16,171 nucleotides of DNA from Paracoccaceae bacterium (lineage in GTDB: Bacteria; Pseudomonadota; Alphaproteobacteria; Rhodobacterales; Rhodobacteraceae). This document shows positions 6,837 to 15,024 of the stretch, one piece after another (the first letter of the stretch is position 1; each line of letters begins with the position of its first letter). The notes below the pieces were generated by a model, which worked only from the letters and a program-made list of their open reading frames with translations, was not told the origin of the DNA and did no database searches. A program made the translations under genes and the position numbers. Location of the stretch: positions 1 through 16,171 of the forward strand of contig JANSYB010000005.1 of NCBI GenBank assembly GCA_024742655.1. The letters are read 5' to 3'.

Positions 6837-7700
6837 ATGAAGACCAGAGACATGAACCGCGACTGGATCGCCACCGCCCGCACCCTGAGCGAGGCCCTGC
6901 CCTACCTGCAGCGCTATGATGGGGCCATCGTCGTCATCAAGCTTGGCGGCAATGCCATGGGCAGCGAAGAGGGCATGGAAACCTTTGCACGCGATGTCGT
7001 GCTGATGCGGCAGGTGGGTGTGAACCCGGTGATCGTCCACGGGGGCGGCCCCATGATCAATCGCCTGCTGGACAAGCTCGATATCAAGTCCGAGTTCGTG
7101 AACGGCAAGCGCGTGACGGACGCGACCACCATGGAGGTGGTCGAGATGGTTCTTTCGGGGCAGGTCAACAAGAAGATCGTGCAGGCCATCAACCGTCAGG
7201 GCGGCAAGGCCGTCGGACTGTCCGGCAAGGACGCGAACCTGATCACCTGCGAGACCGCCGACCCCGCCCTCGGCCTTGTCGGAGAGCCGCGCGAGGTGGA
7301 TACCGGGATCCTGCAAACTCTCTTCCGCGACGACACCATCCCGGTGATCGCGCCGTTGGGTGCGGGCCGAAACGGCGAAACCTTCAACATCAACGGCGAT
7401 ACCGCCGCAGGCGCCATTGCCGCGGCGCTGAAGGCCGATCGCCTGCTTTTGCTGACGGATGTGGAAGGCGTGCGGGATTTGGACGGCAACGTTCTGACCG
7501 AACTCTCGTCCAGCCAGATCAACGACATGACCCGCGACGGCGTGATCGCGGGCGGGATGATCCCCAAGACCGAGACCGCGCTGCGCGCCCTCGAGGGCGG
7601 CGTGCGGGCCGTGGTCATCCTGGACGGACGGGCGCCCAATGCCGTTTTGCTGGAATTGTTCACCGAGCATGGCGCAGGCTCGCTTATCCGCGCGGGATAG
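6837..7700 (+). CDS. argB: Acetylglutamate kinase
   Basis: A 287-residue cytoplasmic kinase that phosphorylates N-acetylglutamate with ATP, the second and usually arginine-controlled step of arginine synthesis. Seen: VIKLGGNAM (KLGG at 35-38), HGGGP (68-72) in the substrate site, NINGD (184-188), [10 protein letters not shown] (about 205-214) and GGMIPK (239-244), all amino-acid-kinase hallmarks. An N-terminal extension of about 30 residues before the first strand fits arginine-inhibited hexameric forms, which use an N-terminal helix for assembly; inhibition here is inferred. ATG 6837 has GAGGA at 6826-6830; an alternative ATG at 6852 would trim five residues. It lies downstream of yihA after a 116-base gap and 45 bases before the ferredoxin-like gene. 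Confidence 0.97.
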   Translation: MKTRDMNRDWIATARTLSEALPYLQRYDGAIVVIKLGGNAMGSEEGMETFARDVVLMRQVGVNPVIVHGGGPMINRLLDKLDIKSEFVNGKRVTDATTMEVVEMVLSGQVNKKIVQAINRQGGKAVGLSGKDANLITCETADPALGLVGEPREVDTGILQTLFRDDTIPVIAPLGAGRNGETFNINGDTAAGAIAAALKADRLLLLTDVEGVRDLDGNVLTELSSSQINDMTRDGVIAGGMIPKTETALRALEGGVRAVVILDGRAPNAVLLELFTEHGAGSLIRAG

Positions 7701-7745
7701 GCCGCGCTACGGTATACAGGCAATGGCAAGGGCCCGAGTGCAGGC

Positions 7746-8378
7746 ATGAGATACGATCAGATCGAAACCGCCGCGCACAGCGCCCAACTGGCCGTTATGG
7801 GCGTGGTCGGGCACGACTTGCCCGAGGGCATCGGCACACTGGCCCTGCTGGGCCCACGGGAGCCGGGCTTCTGGGACGTTTTCACCGCTTCGCCCGAGTA
7901 TAACGATGGTCGGCCCGACCCGCTGGATCGCTGGTCAAAGCGGGTGATCGACACCTTGGCGACAGAACTGGATGCAATCGCATTTTTCCCCTTCGGTGGC
8001 CCGCCCTTTCAACCGTTCATTTCTTGGGCGACCGCCAGCGGGCGCGCGCATGTCTCCCCGGTCGGCCTGCTGGTCCATGACGAGGCCGGGCTCATGCTGT
8101 CCTATCGCGGGGCGCTCGGGTTCGTGGATGTGCTTGATATCCCCCAGGCCCCGCCGAACCCCTGCCTTTCATGCAGAACGCAGCCCTGCATGACGGCCTG
8201 TCCCGTCGACGCATTGCAACCGCACGGCTATGATGTTGCGGCCTGCAGGGCCGATCTAGACCGGGATGCAAACACCTGCATGGCACGCGGCTGCGCCGTG
8301 CGCCGCGCCTGCCCGGTCAGTCAAAGCCATGGCCGTCGAGACGACCAATCCGCCTTTCACATGAGAGCGTTCAAATGA
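7746..8378 (+). CDS. Ferredoxin-like protein with C-terminal Fe-S cysteine motifs
   Basis: A 210-residue soluble protein of unknown function. The N-terminal two thirds lacks any motif I recognise except FFPFGGPPFQPF (about residues 80-91), GLLVHDEAGLMLSYRGAL (about 107-124) and a general likeness to the small ferredoxin-type relatives of QueG-like proteins. The C-terminal quarter carries eight cysteines: Cys140, 143, 148 and 152 (CxxCx4CxxxCP) and Cys168, 178, 183 and 189 (ending ACP), enough for two [4Fe-4S] clusters, though one could be lost. No signal peptide or membrane helix is visible. Its ATGA stop overlaps the start of the SixA-like phosphatase gene, so the two are translationally coupled. 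It follows argB by 45 bases and could share its transcript. An electron-transfer role is inferred from the cysteines only. Confidence 0.82.
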   Translation: MRYDQIETAAHSAQLAVMGVVGHDLPEGIGTLALLGPREPGFWDVFTASPEYNDGRPDPLDRWSKRVIDTLATELDAIAFFPFGGPPFQPFISWATASGRAHVSPVGLLVHDEAGLMLSYRGALGFVDVLDIPQAPPNPCLSCRTQPCMTACPVDALQPHGYDVAACRADLDRDANTCMARGCAVRRACPVSQSHGRRDDQSAFHMRAFK

Positions 8379-8866
8379 AAAAACTGATCCTGATGCGGCA
8401 TGGTAAATCCAGCTGGGACGACCCGACCCAGGACGATCACGCACGCCCCCTGAACGGGCGCGGACGCAGTTCGGCCGAGGCGCTTGGCGGTTGGCTCAGG
8501 GCCCGCGGTTATGTGCCGGATCAGGTGCTCAGTTCGGATTCCGCGCGCACCCGCGAAACCTTTGCCCGGTTGGGCCTCGTCAGTGACGCCCTGTTTCTGC
8601 CCGGCCTCTATCTCGCCGAGCCGGGGCAGATGCATTCCGCGCTGACCAGGGCCACCGGGCAGACCGTCCTGATGCTGGGTCACAATCCCGGCATCGCCTG
8701 GTTCGCCCGAGATCTGGTGTCGGCCCCGCCGGCGCATCCACGGTTCGACGACTATCCAACCTGCGCCACGCTCGTGGCGGAATTCGCGATTGACGATTGG
8801 GCCGCGCTGCAAGCCGGGACCGGGCAGGTGCTGGATTTCGTGATCCCGCGTGAAATCACCGGCTGA
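8375..8866 (+). CDS. SixA-like histidine phosphatase
   Basis: A 163-residue member of the histidine phosphatase (phosphoglycerate-mutase-like) superfamily, closest to SixA, a phosphohistidine phosphatase. Seen: the catalytic LMRHGKS motif (Arg8, His9, Gly10), PLNGRGR (25-31), VLSSDSARTRET (51-62) with a conserved arginine, and the second histidine in LGHNPG (His103). This is the compact SixA size with no extra domain. The start overlaps the preceding ferredoxin-like gene by ATGA. The real substrate is unknown; enterobacterial SixA acts on phosphohistidine in phosphorelay and nitrogen-PTS proteins, but nothing here shows which protein is targeted. Confidence 0.88.
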   Translation: MKKLILMRHGKSSWDDPTQDDHARPLNGRGRSSAEALGGWLRARGYVPDQVLSSDSARTRETFARLGLVSDALFLPGLYLAEPGQMHSALTRATGQTVLMLGHNPGIAWFARDLVSAPPAHPRFDDYPTCATLVAEFAIDDWAALQAGTGQVLDFVIPREITG

Positions 8867-8922
8867 CGTGCGCAAATCATTGCTGTGTCGGGCCGTCCGG
8901 AATGCCCTTTTCACAAGGTTCA

Positions 8923-8950
8923 AAACAGGAAAGGCGGGGTGAACCCCGCC
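8923..8950 (-). terminator. Rho-independent terminator of the bzt operon
   Basis: GGCGGGG (8933-8939) pairs with CCCCGCC (8944-8950) around a 4-base loop. Read on the minus strand the stem is followed by TTTCCTGTTTTG (about 8921-8932), a T-rich tail, 35 bases after the bztD stop codon. On the plus strand no T-run follows, so it best serves the minus-strand operon, though it also separates it from the convergent phosphatase gene. Confidence 0.65.
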
Positions 8951-8985
8951 CGACCCGATGACATCGACGTGCCGCCAGCCCGGGT

Positions 8986-9753
8986 TCAGTGACCCAGGAT
9001 CTGGCTCAGGAACAGCTTGGTCCGTTCGGATTTCGGATTGTTGAAGAATTCCTCAGGCTCGTTCTGTTCCACGATCTGACCCTGGTCCATGAAGATCACC
9101 CGGTTGGCCACCTGACGTGCGAAGCCCATCTCGTGGGTCACACAGAGCATGGTCATGCCTTCCTCGGCCAGCTCGACCATGGTGTCGAGAACCTCCTTGA
9201 TCATCTCGGGGTCCAGCGCCGAGGTGGGCTCGTCGAACAACATGATGCGCGGGCGCATGCACAGCGAGCGGGCGATCGCCACGCGCTGCTGCTGACCGCC
9301 CGACAACTGGCCGGGATACTTGTCGGCCTGTTCGGGGATCTTGACCTTTTCAAGGAAATGCATCGCCGTTTCCTCGGCCTCGCGCTTGGGCGTCTTGCGC
9401 ACCCAGATCGGGGCCAGCGTGCAGTTCTCGAGGATGGTCAGGTGCGGGAACAGGTTGAAGTGCTGGAACACCATCCCGACCTCTGAGCGGATCGTATCGA
9501 TGTTCTTGATGTCCGAGCTGAGCAACGTGCCGTCCACCACGATCCGCCCCTGCTGATGCTCTTCCAAGGCATTGATGCACCGGATCAGCGTGGATTTACC
9601 GGAGCCGGAGGGACCGGCAATCACGATCCGTTCGCCACGATTGACCGTCAGGTTGATATCGCGCAGCACGTGAAAGGTGCCGTACCATTTGTTCATGTTC
9701 TCGATCTGGATCGCGATCTCGTCCGAGACTTGCATTTGAGCGGTTTCCGCCAT
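8986..9753 (-). CDS. bztD: Amino-acid ABC transporter ATP-binding protein BztD
   Basis: A 255-residue cytoplasmic ATPase that powers uptake of acidic amino acids and their amides with BztA-C. Seen: Walker A GPSGSGKS (residues 47-54), Q-loop Gln97 ([12 protein letters not shown]), signature LSGGQQQR (150-157), Walker B IMLFDEP (170-176) and the H-loop His207 (VTHEMG). The whole sequence matches the GlnQ/AapP/BztD group of polar amino-acid importers. AGGAGG on the minus strand (CCTCCT at 9762-9767) gives a strong ribosome site for the ATG at 9753. It is the last gene of the operon, 15 bases after bztC, and is followed by a terminator. Confidence 0.95.
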   Translation of the reverse strand: MAETAQMQVSDEIAIQIENMNKWYGTFHVLRDINLTVNRGERIVIAGPSGSGKSTLIRCINALEEHQQGRIVVDGTLLSSDIKNIDTIRSEVGMVFQHFNLFPHLTILENCTLAPIWVRKTPKREAEETAMHFLEKVKIPEQADKYPGQLSGGQQQRVAIARSLCMRPRIMLFDEPTSALDPEMIKEVLDTMVELAEEGMTMLCVTHEMGFARQVANRVIFMDQGQIVEQNEPEEFFNNPKSERTKLFLSQILGH

Positions 9754-9768
9754 GGGTGAACCCTCCTG

Positions 9769-11073
9769 TTATCTGTGATCAGTCGCCAGCTCGCGTTCGA
9801 GCCATTGCGAATATTGCGAAATGCCGTAGCAGACGACGAAGAACAAAATGGCCGCCGCGCCGAAGAGTTCCCAGTAGACGCCGTTCCATTCTGTCGAGGC
9901 CAGGATGGGCCCCCGGATCATGCCCACCAGATCGAACATCGAGATGACCGAAACAAGCGTGGTATCCTTGAACAAGCCCACGGCCACGTTGACGATCCCC
10001 GGGATCGAAATCTTGAGCGCCTGCGGCAGGATGATCAGCCGCATCGCCTGTGGATAATCGAGGCCCAGGCTGTCCGCGGCCTCATACTGTCCTGTCGGCA
10101 GGGCCGCGAGGCCACCCCGGATCACTTCCGCGATATAGGCGGAGGCGAAAGCGGTGATCATGATGATCACGCGGATGATCAGATCGAAATTCGACCCTGG
10201 TGGCAGGAAATAGGCCAGAACGACATTCGCCACGAACAGCAACGTGATAAGGGGCACGCCCCGCACGAACTCGATGAACACCACGCAGATCCACTTGATG
10301 ATCGGCATGTTCGACTGCCGCCCGAGCGCCAGTGCGATGCCGAACGGGATCGACAGCGATACACAGACCGTGCCAAGGATCAGGTTCAGCATGAACCCAC
10401 CCATATCGCGCGATGGCACCGCCGAAAGCAACGTCTCTTCGGGTGCAACCGCGCTTGTGATCATGCCGCCGATCCACCACGTCAGGGCGGCCGCCACGAT
10501 TGACCCGAAAAACCCCGCCGCAAAGGATCGCGTCACCAGTTGCGACCAGACCACATAGCCCACGACAAAACCGAACAGGGCGAAGATAGGTGCCAGGATC
10601 GGCCCGCCCCAGATCAGCCAGTAGGCCAGGAACGGATAAAGCGCCGTGAACAGCAACATTTTGCTTGGTAGATATTTGAAGAACATGACCGGTGCCGCCG
10701 CCACGAACAGCAGCACGAAGGCCAGACCGGGTCGCCAGTATTCCTCATTTGGATATTTGAAGCCGAAGAGCAACTGGTTCCAACGCTCTGTCAGGACCGC
10801 GAAACACCCTCCCGCGGCGCCTTCGAGGATCTCGCGGCATTCGCGGATGGAGGCGGAATTCCAGACCCCGTTCAAGATCCAGGGCGCGGCCGACACGACG
10901 ATGTAGTAGATCGAGATGATCGACAGCACCGTCAGGATGGAGTTGGATGTGCCCGAGAACAGGTTTTCGCGCGCCCATTTGATGATGCCAGTTTCGGTGG
11001 CCGGCGGGGCCTGTTCCGGCAACATTTCGGTGCGAACGAAAGCCGGGTTGCGCTGTGACGGAGTATCGGACAT
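9769..11073 (-). CDS. bztC: Amino-acid ABC transporter permease BztC
   Basis: A 434-residue inner-membrane permease of the His/Glu/Gln/Arg/opine (HisM) family. Seen: a cytoplasmic N-terminus of about 40 residues; several hydrophobic segments in the first half, including a long periplasmic loop with two cysteines after the first helix (RECREILEGAAGGCF); and the core permease domain from about residue 230, with the EAA loop EAADSLGLDYPQAMRLIILP at about 331-350 that docks on the ATPase. The long form with extra N-terminal helices, compared with about 220-residue GlnP-type permeases, is characteristic of BztC/AapM. Its ATG lies one base past the bztB stop, implying translational coupling. It pairs with BztB to form the channel. 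Confidence 0.93.
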   Translation of the reverse strand: MSDTPSQRNPAFVRTEMLPEQAPPATETGIIKWARENLFSGTSNSILTVLSIISIYYIVVSAAPWILNGVWNSASIRECREILEGAAGGCFAVLTERWNQLLFGFKYPNEEYWRPGLAFVLLFVAAAPVMFFKYLPSKMLLFTALYPFLAYWLIWGGPILAPIFALFGFVVGYVVWSQLVTRSFAAGFFGSIVAAALTWWIGGMITSAVAPEETLLSAVPSRDMGGFMLNLILGTVCVSLSIPFGIALALGRQSNMPIIKWICVVFIEFVRGVPLITLLFVANVVLAYFLPPGSNFDLIIRVIIMITAFASAYIAEVIRGGLAALPTGQYEAADSLGLDYPQAMRLIILPQALKISIPGIVNVAVGLFKDTTLVSVISMFDLVGMIRGPILASTEWNGVYWELFGAAAILFFVVCYGISQYSQWLERELATDHR

Positions 11074-11074
11074 A

Positions 11075-12289
11075 TCAGCGCTCCTTCAGCTTGACGGCAT
11101 TGTTGTAGATATTCATCACCGCCGAGATGCTGAGCGAGATCACGAGATAGAACAGCATCAGCAGCAACACCGCCTCGATCGCGCGTCCCGTCTGGTTGAG
11201 CGTGATACCCCCAAGCGTGCCGGTGATGTCCATGTAGCCCACCGCGATGGCCAGAGAGCTGTTCTTGGTGATGTTGAGATACTGCGAGATCAGCGGCGGG
11301 ATGATGACGCGCAGCGCCTGCGGCAGGATCACGAGGTTCATGATCCGGCCCGGGCGCAGGCCAAGCGAGGCCGCGGCCTCGGTCTGGCCTTTGGAAATGG
11401 CCTGGATGCCCGCGCGTACGTTTTCGGCGATAAAGGCCCCTGTGTAGATCGCCAGCGCGAACCACAATGCGATCAGAGACCCACGGATCGTCCAGCCCCC
11501 CTGAAAATTGAAACCCTTCAGCTCCGGATACTCCAACGAGATCGGCTGGCCCAGAATGAAGAAGATCAGGATCGACGGCAGAAAGAGAATTCCGACGGAC
11601 GGCCAGAACATCGGCAGGAGCCGGCCAGTATCGTACAGCAGCTTGGTTGCATAGCGCCGGTAGAAAATCACGCCGACGATGGACGCAAGAAAGGTCAGGA
11701 TCACGATCCAACCGCCACTTGCCAGGATCGGGCTGGGAATGAAGACGCCACGATTGGTAAAGGCAACGGCATCGAACAGCATGGACGCCGTCGCGTCATC
11801 GCCCCGGAACGCCCTTGGCGCCGGCAATACGGCCGTCATGACGGTAAAGATGATGATGATCCAGATCAGCACGGGCACGTTGCGGAATGCCTCGACATAG
11901 ACCGCCATCAGTTTGCGCACGAGCCAGTTTTTCGACAGCCGCAGGACCCCGGCCGCCACCCCGAAAATGGTCGCGGTGACACAGGCCAGAAAGGCGACCA
12001 GAAGGGTATTCAGGATGCCGACGACCGAGGCGCGCCAGTGGCTGCTCTGGCTGTCATATTCGATAAGGCGCTGGTTGATGTCATAGCCCGACGGCTCACC
12101 CAGAAACTGATACGAGATGTTCAGCCCCGCCGCGCGCAGGTTCTGTACCAGGTTGGAACCGAGATAGGCAATCAGCGCAACGACCGCCATGAGCGCTATG
12201 AACTGAAACGTGTAGGAACGATAGCGGGTATCGTTCAACAGCATGGACAGCCGGAACGACTCCTGTGGAGGGTCGGTCATTGTCGTCAT
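11075..12289 (-). CDS. bztB: Amino-acid ABC transporter permease BztB
   Basis: A 404-residue inner-membrane permease, partner of BztC, of the AapQ/BztB type. Seen: a first membrane helix (about 28-48); a periplasmic stretch with FLGEPSGYDIN that recurs in AapQ/BztB proteins; a second helix group around 90-155 (ILNTLLVAFLACVTATIFGVAAG, VEAFRNVPVLIWIIIIF); and a C-terminal permease half with the EAA loop EAAASLGLRPGRIMNLVILP at about 304-323. ATG 12289 is used because GGGGA stands about 8 bases upstream; the in-frame ATG at 12280 would be three residues shorter. It is separated from bztA by 119 bases that include a strong stem-loop, and abuts bztC. Confidence 0.93.
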   Translation of the reverse strand: MTTMTDPPQESFRLSMLLNDTRYRSYTFQFIALMAVVALIAYLGSNLVQNLRAAGLNISYQFLGEPSGYDINQRLIEYDSQSSHWRASVVGILNTLLVAFLACVTATIFGVAAGVLRLSKNWLVRKLMAVYVEAFRNVPVLIWIIIIFTVMTAVLPAPRAFRGDDATASMLFDAVAFTNRGVFIPSPILASGGWIVILTFLASIVGVIFYRRYATKLLYDTGRLLPMFWPSVGILFLPSILIFFILGQPISLEYPELKGFNFQGGWTIRGSLIALWFALAIYTGAFIAENVRAGIQAISKGQTEAAASLGLRPGRIMNLVILPQALRVIIPPLISQYLNITKNSSLAIAVGYMDITGTLGGITLNQTGRAIEAVLLLMLFYLVISLSISAVMNIYNNAVKLKER

Positions 12290-12368
12290 CTGGAAAGTCC
12301 CCGTTGTCAGCCCGGATGTTTTATTTATGTGCAGATTGGCACGGTGGGCCGATCATTGATTTTTGTGC

Positions 12369-12397
12369 GAAGGGCGCGGATCAGGTCCGCGCCCTTC
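12369..12397 (-). other. Strong intercistronic stem-loop between bztA and bztB
   Basis: GAAGGGCGCGGA (12369-12380) and TCCGCGCCCTTC (12386-12397) form a perfect 12-bp stem with a 5-base loop, starting 11 bases after the bztA stop codon. On the minus strand it is followed by GCACAAAAATC rather than a T-run, so complete termination is unlikely. Such hairpins after binding-protein genes are known to stabilise the upstream message and lower downstream expression, giving more binding protein than permease; that role is inferred here. Confidence 0.75.
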
Positions 12398-12408
12398 ACA
12401 AGGTCGTC

Positions 12409-13428
12409 TTAGCGGAAGGGCGGCGAGTAGAGCAGGCCGCCATCGGTCCACTGGGCGTTCAGGCCACGGGCCAGACCGACCGGTGTGTTCTCACCGATGT
12501 TCTTCTCGAAAAGCTCACCGTAGTTGCCGCCGGCCGAGATCGCCTTGACAGCCCAGTCGGCTTCGAGGCCGAGCATCTCGCCAAGGTTACCCTCGGTGCC
12601 CATCATGCGGTTGATTTCCGGGTTGTTGGTCGCCTCGGCGGCCATTTCGGAAATATTCGCACTCGTGATTCCCAGCTCTTCTGCTGCGATCAGGGCGTTC
12701 AGGGTCCAGCGGACCACGTCACCCCATTCGTTGTCGCCGTGACGCACGAGCGGGCCAAGCGGCTCTTTCGACACGATCTCGGGCAGAAGGACGTGACCGG
12801 CGGGATCTTCGAAGGCTGCGCGTGTCGCGGCCAGACCCGATGCATCGGTCGTGTACACGTCGCAGGCACCTGCAAGGTACTGCTGCTGCGCCTCGGCGTT
12901 TGTTTCGATCGGCACCGGCTCATAGTTCATGCTGTTGGAGCGGAAGAAATCCGCCAGGTTCAGCTCTGTCGTCGTGCCGGTCTGGATGCAGACGGTTGCG
13001 CCGTCCAGCTCCTTGGCCGAGCTGACACCCAGATCCTTGGGCACCATGAAACCCTGACCGTCATAGTAATTGATCCCGACGAATTCGAACTTCAGATCGA
13101 CATCGCGCGAGAAGGTCCAGGTGGTGTTGCGGGCCAGCATGTCGATCTCGCCCGAGGCCAGCGCGGTAAAGCGCGTCTTGCCGGTAGTGGGCACGAACTC
13201 GACTGCCGTCGGATCACCGAGAACGGCGGCTGCGACAGCACGGCACACGCCGACATCGAAGCCACCCCATTCGCCATTTGCGTCCGGTGCGGCAAAGCCG
13301 ACGAGGCCGGTGGTCACGCCACAGTTCAGCTTGCCACGTGCTTTGACGTCGTCAAGCGTGCCTGCCGCAGCGGCACCGGCCGCAAGGCCGGCCACGGTCA
13401 GCGCGCCAAGAAATACGGAATTTTTCAT
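12409..13428 (-). CDS. bztA: Periplasmic amino-acid-binding protein BztA
   Basis: A 339-residue family 3 solute-binding protein that captures glutamate, glutamine, aspartate or asparagine in the periplasm and delivers it to BztBC. Seen: a signal peptide MKNSVFLGALTVAGLAAGAA, with likely cleavage near residue 22 (AAAA then GTLDDV); the family motif GGFDVGVCRAVAAAVLGD (about 55-72); ALASGEIDMLARNTTWTFSRD; and the C-terminal LGLEADWAVKAISAGGNYGELFEKNIG block, which is typical of AapJ/BztA. The reading frame is open 33 codons further upstream, but ATG 13428 is chosen because it begins the signal peptide and has GAGG (13434-13437 on the complement) 5 bases before it. It heads the operon; substrate range is inferred from family. 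Confidence 0.95.
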   Translation of the reverse strand: MKNSVFLGALTVAGLAAGAAAAGTLDDVKARGKLNCGVTTGLVGFAAPDANGEWGGFDVGVCRAVAAAVLGDPTAVEFVPTTGKTRFTALASGEIDMLARNTTWTFSRDVDLKFEFVGINYYDGQGFMVPKDLGVSSAKELDGATVCIQTGTTTELNLADFFRSNSMNYEPVPIETNAEAQQQYLAGACDVYTTDASGLAATRAAFEDPAGHVLLPEIVSKEPLGPLVRHGDNEWGDVVRWTLNALIAAEELGITSANISEMAAEATNNPEINRMMGTEGNLGEMLGLEADWAVKAISAGGNYGELFEKNIGENTPVGLARGLNAQWTDGGLLYSPPFR

Positions 13429-13433
13429 TTTTA

Positions 13434-13437
13434 CCTC
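13434..13437 (-). promoter_or_regulatory. Shine-Dalgarno sequence deciding the bztA start
   Basis: GAGG on the minus strand, within AAGAGG, lies 5 bases before the ATG at 13428. It supports this start over the ATG at 13527, which would add 33 basic, non-signal residues. Confidence 0.7.
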
Positions 13438-13532
13438 TTCCTGATTGGTCCGCCTTTTGAGAAGCGGTTTGTACGACCCAGAAGGTCGGGGCGATACAGT
13501 AAAACGAGCTTTCGCCCGCCAATGCACGCAAG

Positions 13533-13560
13533 ATTGTGTGGATTCATTTCAGAAGGTCAA
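13533..13560 (-). promoter_or_regulatory. Candidate promoter of the bzt operon
   Basis: On the minus strand TTGACC (13560 down to 13555) is followed after 16 bases by CACAAT (13538 down to 13533), which matches four of six -10 positions. This would give a leader of about 100 bases before bztA, containing a small CGACC/GGTCG hairpin at 13474-13488. The gap contains no other gene. Nitrogen control would be expected for such a transporter, but I do not see a clear NtrC or RpoN site. Confidence 0.4.
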
Positions 13561-13573
13561 GAGCAACAGCATC

Positions 13574-13614
13574 AAAAAGAGTTGGCTTTGCCCATAGTTT
13601 CCGCTGGGGAAGCC
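13574..13614 (-). terminator. Probable terminator of the crcB-rluC-HAD-ATP12 operon
   Basis: Reading the minus strand, GGCTT...AAGCC with an inner CCC/GGG pairing (13584-13614) is followed by AACTCTTTTT (T-run at 13574-13578). It begins 14 bases after the ATP12-family stop codon. The loop is long, so the stem is only moderately stable. Confidence 0.45.
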
Positions 13615-13627
13615 GCTTGTTCAGGCA

Positions 13628-14344
13628 TCAGTCGGTCTGCTGAGCAAGTTCATGAAACCGTTTGGCCGACAGGAACCCGGATTGTTTCGCGGCCGCCATT
13701 GCAGTTGCCTCGTCATCCTTGCCCCATTGCTCTTCCTGCCATGTCTCATCGATGCGAGAGAGCGCCCAAAGGTGGCGGATATCGTGCTGTCCGGACAAGG
13801 CCGCAAAGCCAAGGATCAACGACCCGGACAGGCCCACAAGATCGTGAAAGGCCGTCAGGGTGAACACATCCATGTCATGGACCTGCCGACGCAGCGTCGA
13901 CAGGGCTGCGGGGTCCTGTGGCTGATGGATGACGCCGCGCACGGGTACAAGGCGCGCGCCAAGCGTGCGTTCGGCCCAGTCAAGCATCGGGTCCCAGGCC
14001 TCGGTCTGGCGCGCCACGAGGCCGTCAGGTGCATCCGCGCGATAGCATAAAAGGTCACTGTCGCCGTAATCGGCCAGAAGGTCTGCAACCTCCGCATGCT
14101 GCACCGAAACCTTGTCGATCGCGGCGTTGACCGCGCGTGTCACCGGCATCGCTTGGGGTTTGATCTCACCTTCCTGTGCATCCCATTCGCGGGCGATTTC
14201 CTCGGCAAGGGCGCGCGATGGAACCACCAGCTCGGCCTTGGCGGGCGTCCGAACGGGGCGGCTGTCCAGCATCACGCCATAGCCGTTCGCCTGCTCGGCA
14301 ATGCGCGCCTCTTTCCAGAAGCGTTTCGCCTTCCATTCGCTCAT
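13628..14344 (-). CDS. ATP12-family F1-ATPase assembly chaperone
   Basis: A 238-residue soluble protein of the ATP12 family. Mitochondrial Atp12p binds the F1 alpha subunit and prevents its aggregation before the F1 hexamer forms; alphaproteobacterial relatives are thought to do the same. Seen: N-terminal KAKRFWKEARI and YGVMLDSRPVRTPAKAELVVPSRALAEEIAREWDAQ (about residues 22-57), which is the family's best-known block, then MPVTRAVNAAIDKV (about 66-79), DYGDSDLLCYRADAP (about 92-106), WDPMLDWAERTLGARL and the helical C-terminal half with DETWQEEQWG. Length fits the bacterial family. The start overlaps the HAD gene stop by ATGA. It is the last gene of the crcB-rluC-HAD operon; no F1Fo genes are nearby. 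Confidence 0.92.
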   Translation of the reverse strand: MSEWKAKRFWKEARIAEQANGYGVMLDSRPVRTPAKAELVVPSRALAEEIAREWDAQEGEIKPQAMPVTRAVNAAIDKVSVQHAEVADLLADYGDSDLLCYRADAPDGLVARQTEAWDPMLDWAERTLGARLVPVRGVIHQPQDPAALSTLRRQVHDMDVFTLTAFHDLVGLSGSLILGFAALSGQHDIRHLWALSRIDETWQEEQWGKDDEATAMAAAKQSGFLSAKRFHELAQQTD

Positions 14345-15024
14345 GCGGCAGCCTCCCAGAGTTGCGACAATACGCCTGGCAATGCGCGAAAATCATCTAT
14401 CAGGCTTGTGGCCTTTGCCAGTGCGCTGCGCGGGTGATACCCCCATCCGACGCCAATCCCCGCGACACCGGCTGCGGCGGCCATCTCCATATCGAAACTC
14501 GTGTCGCCGATCATCACCGCGCGACCCGGGGCCACGCCGGTTTCCGCCAACGCGGCATGGATCATCGACGGGTGCGGCTTGGACGGATGATGATCGCTGA
14601 CCTGCTGGGTGACAAAGAACCGGTGCATGTCGTGCGCCTCAAGCAACTTGTCGAGGCCGCGGCGTGACTTGCCTGTGGCGACGCCAAGCAAGACCTCGGG
14701 AATGGCGTGCAACTGTTCGATCACCTCAAGGGCATCGGGATATAGCGGCGAGGATTGCGCCGCGCCCACGCGCGCGCGCAAGTCCATATAGGCCTCCTTG
14801 TACCAGTCCACCATCCGGCCATGGGTGTCGGTTGGCAATGCCGGCGCAAGGCGCGGCATCGCCTGATCCAACGAGAGACCAACAATCGACAGCACCGTGG
14901 CGCGATCCGGCACGGGGTGATCTGCCCGTTCGAACGCATAGCTCATCGCCGCCACGATATCGCCCTGGCTATCGACCAGTGTGCCATCGACATCGAAAAT
15001 GACCAGTCGCAGCGGGCCGGTCAT
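14341..15024 (-). CDS. HAD-family hydrolase (phosphoglycolate phosphatase-like)
   Basis: A 227-residue soluble phosphatase of the haloacid dehalogenase superfamily with an alpha-helical cap (subfamily IA), near Gph-type enzymes. Seen: motif I FDVDGTLVDS with nucleophile Asp11 and Asp13; a helical cap at about residues 20-90; motif II ATGKS (Thr117, Gly118); motif III Lys149 (SKPHP); and motif IV IGDTSFDM (Asp174, Asp178). The frame is open far upstream through the pseudouridine synthase gene, but ATG 15024 is taken because it puts motif I near the N-terminus and gives an ATGA overlap with that gene. It also overlaps the ATP12-family gene by ATGA. The true substrate cannot be read from sequence. 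Confidence 0.92.
   Translation of the reverse strand: MTGPLRLVIFDVDGTLVDSQGDIVAAMSYAFERADHPVPDRATVLSIVGLSLDQAMPRLAPALPTDTHGRMVDWYKEAYMDLRARVGAAQSSPLYPDALEVIEQLHAIPEVLLGVATGKSRRGLDKLLEAHDMHRFFVTQQVSDHHPSKPHPSMIHAALAETGVAPGRAVMIGDTSFDMEMAAAAGVAGIGVGWGYHPRSALAKATSLIDDFRALPGVLSQLWEAAA

Noticed and set aside
8867..8985. Small RNA or hidden gene in the convergent gap after the SixA-like gene
   Set aside because: Only a terminator-like hairpin is visible; no reading frame with a ribosome site and no tRNA-like structure.
10916..13863. Two ~500-codon plus-strand open frames (10916-12412 and 12265-13863) opposite bztA-C
   Set aside because: Antisense to well-recognised transporter genes, with shadow composition and no motif; the overlap of both with real genes is complete.
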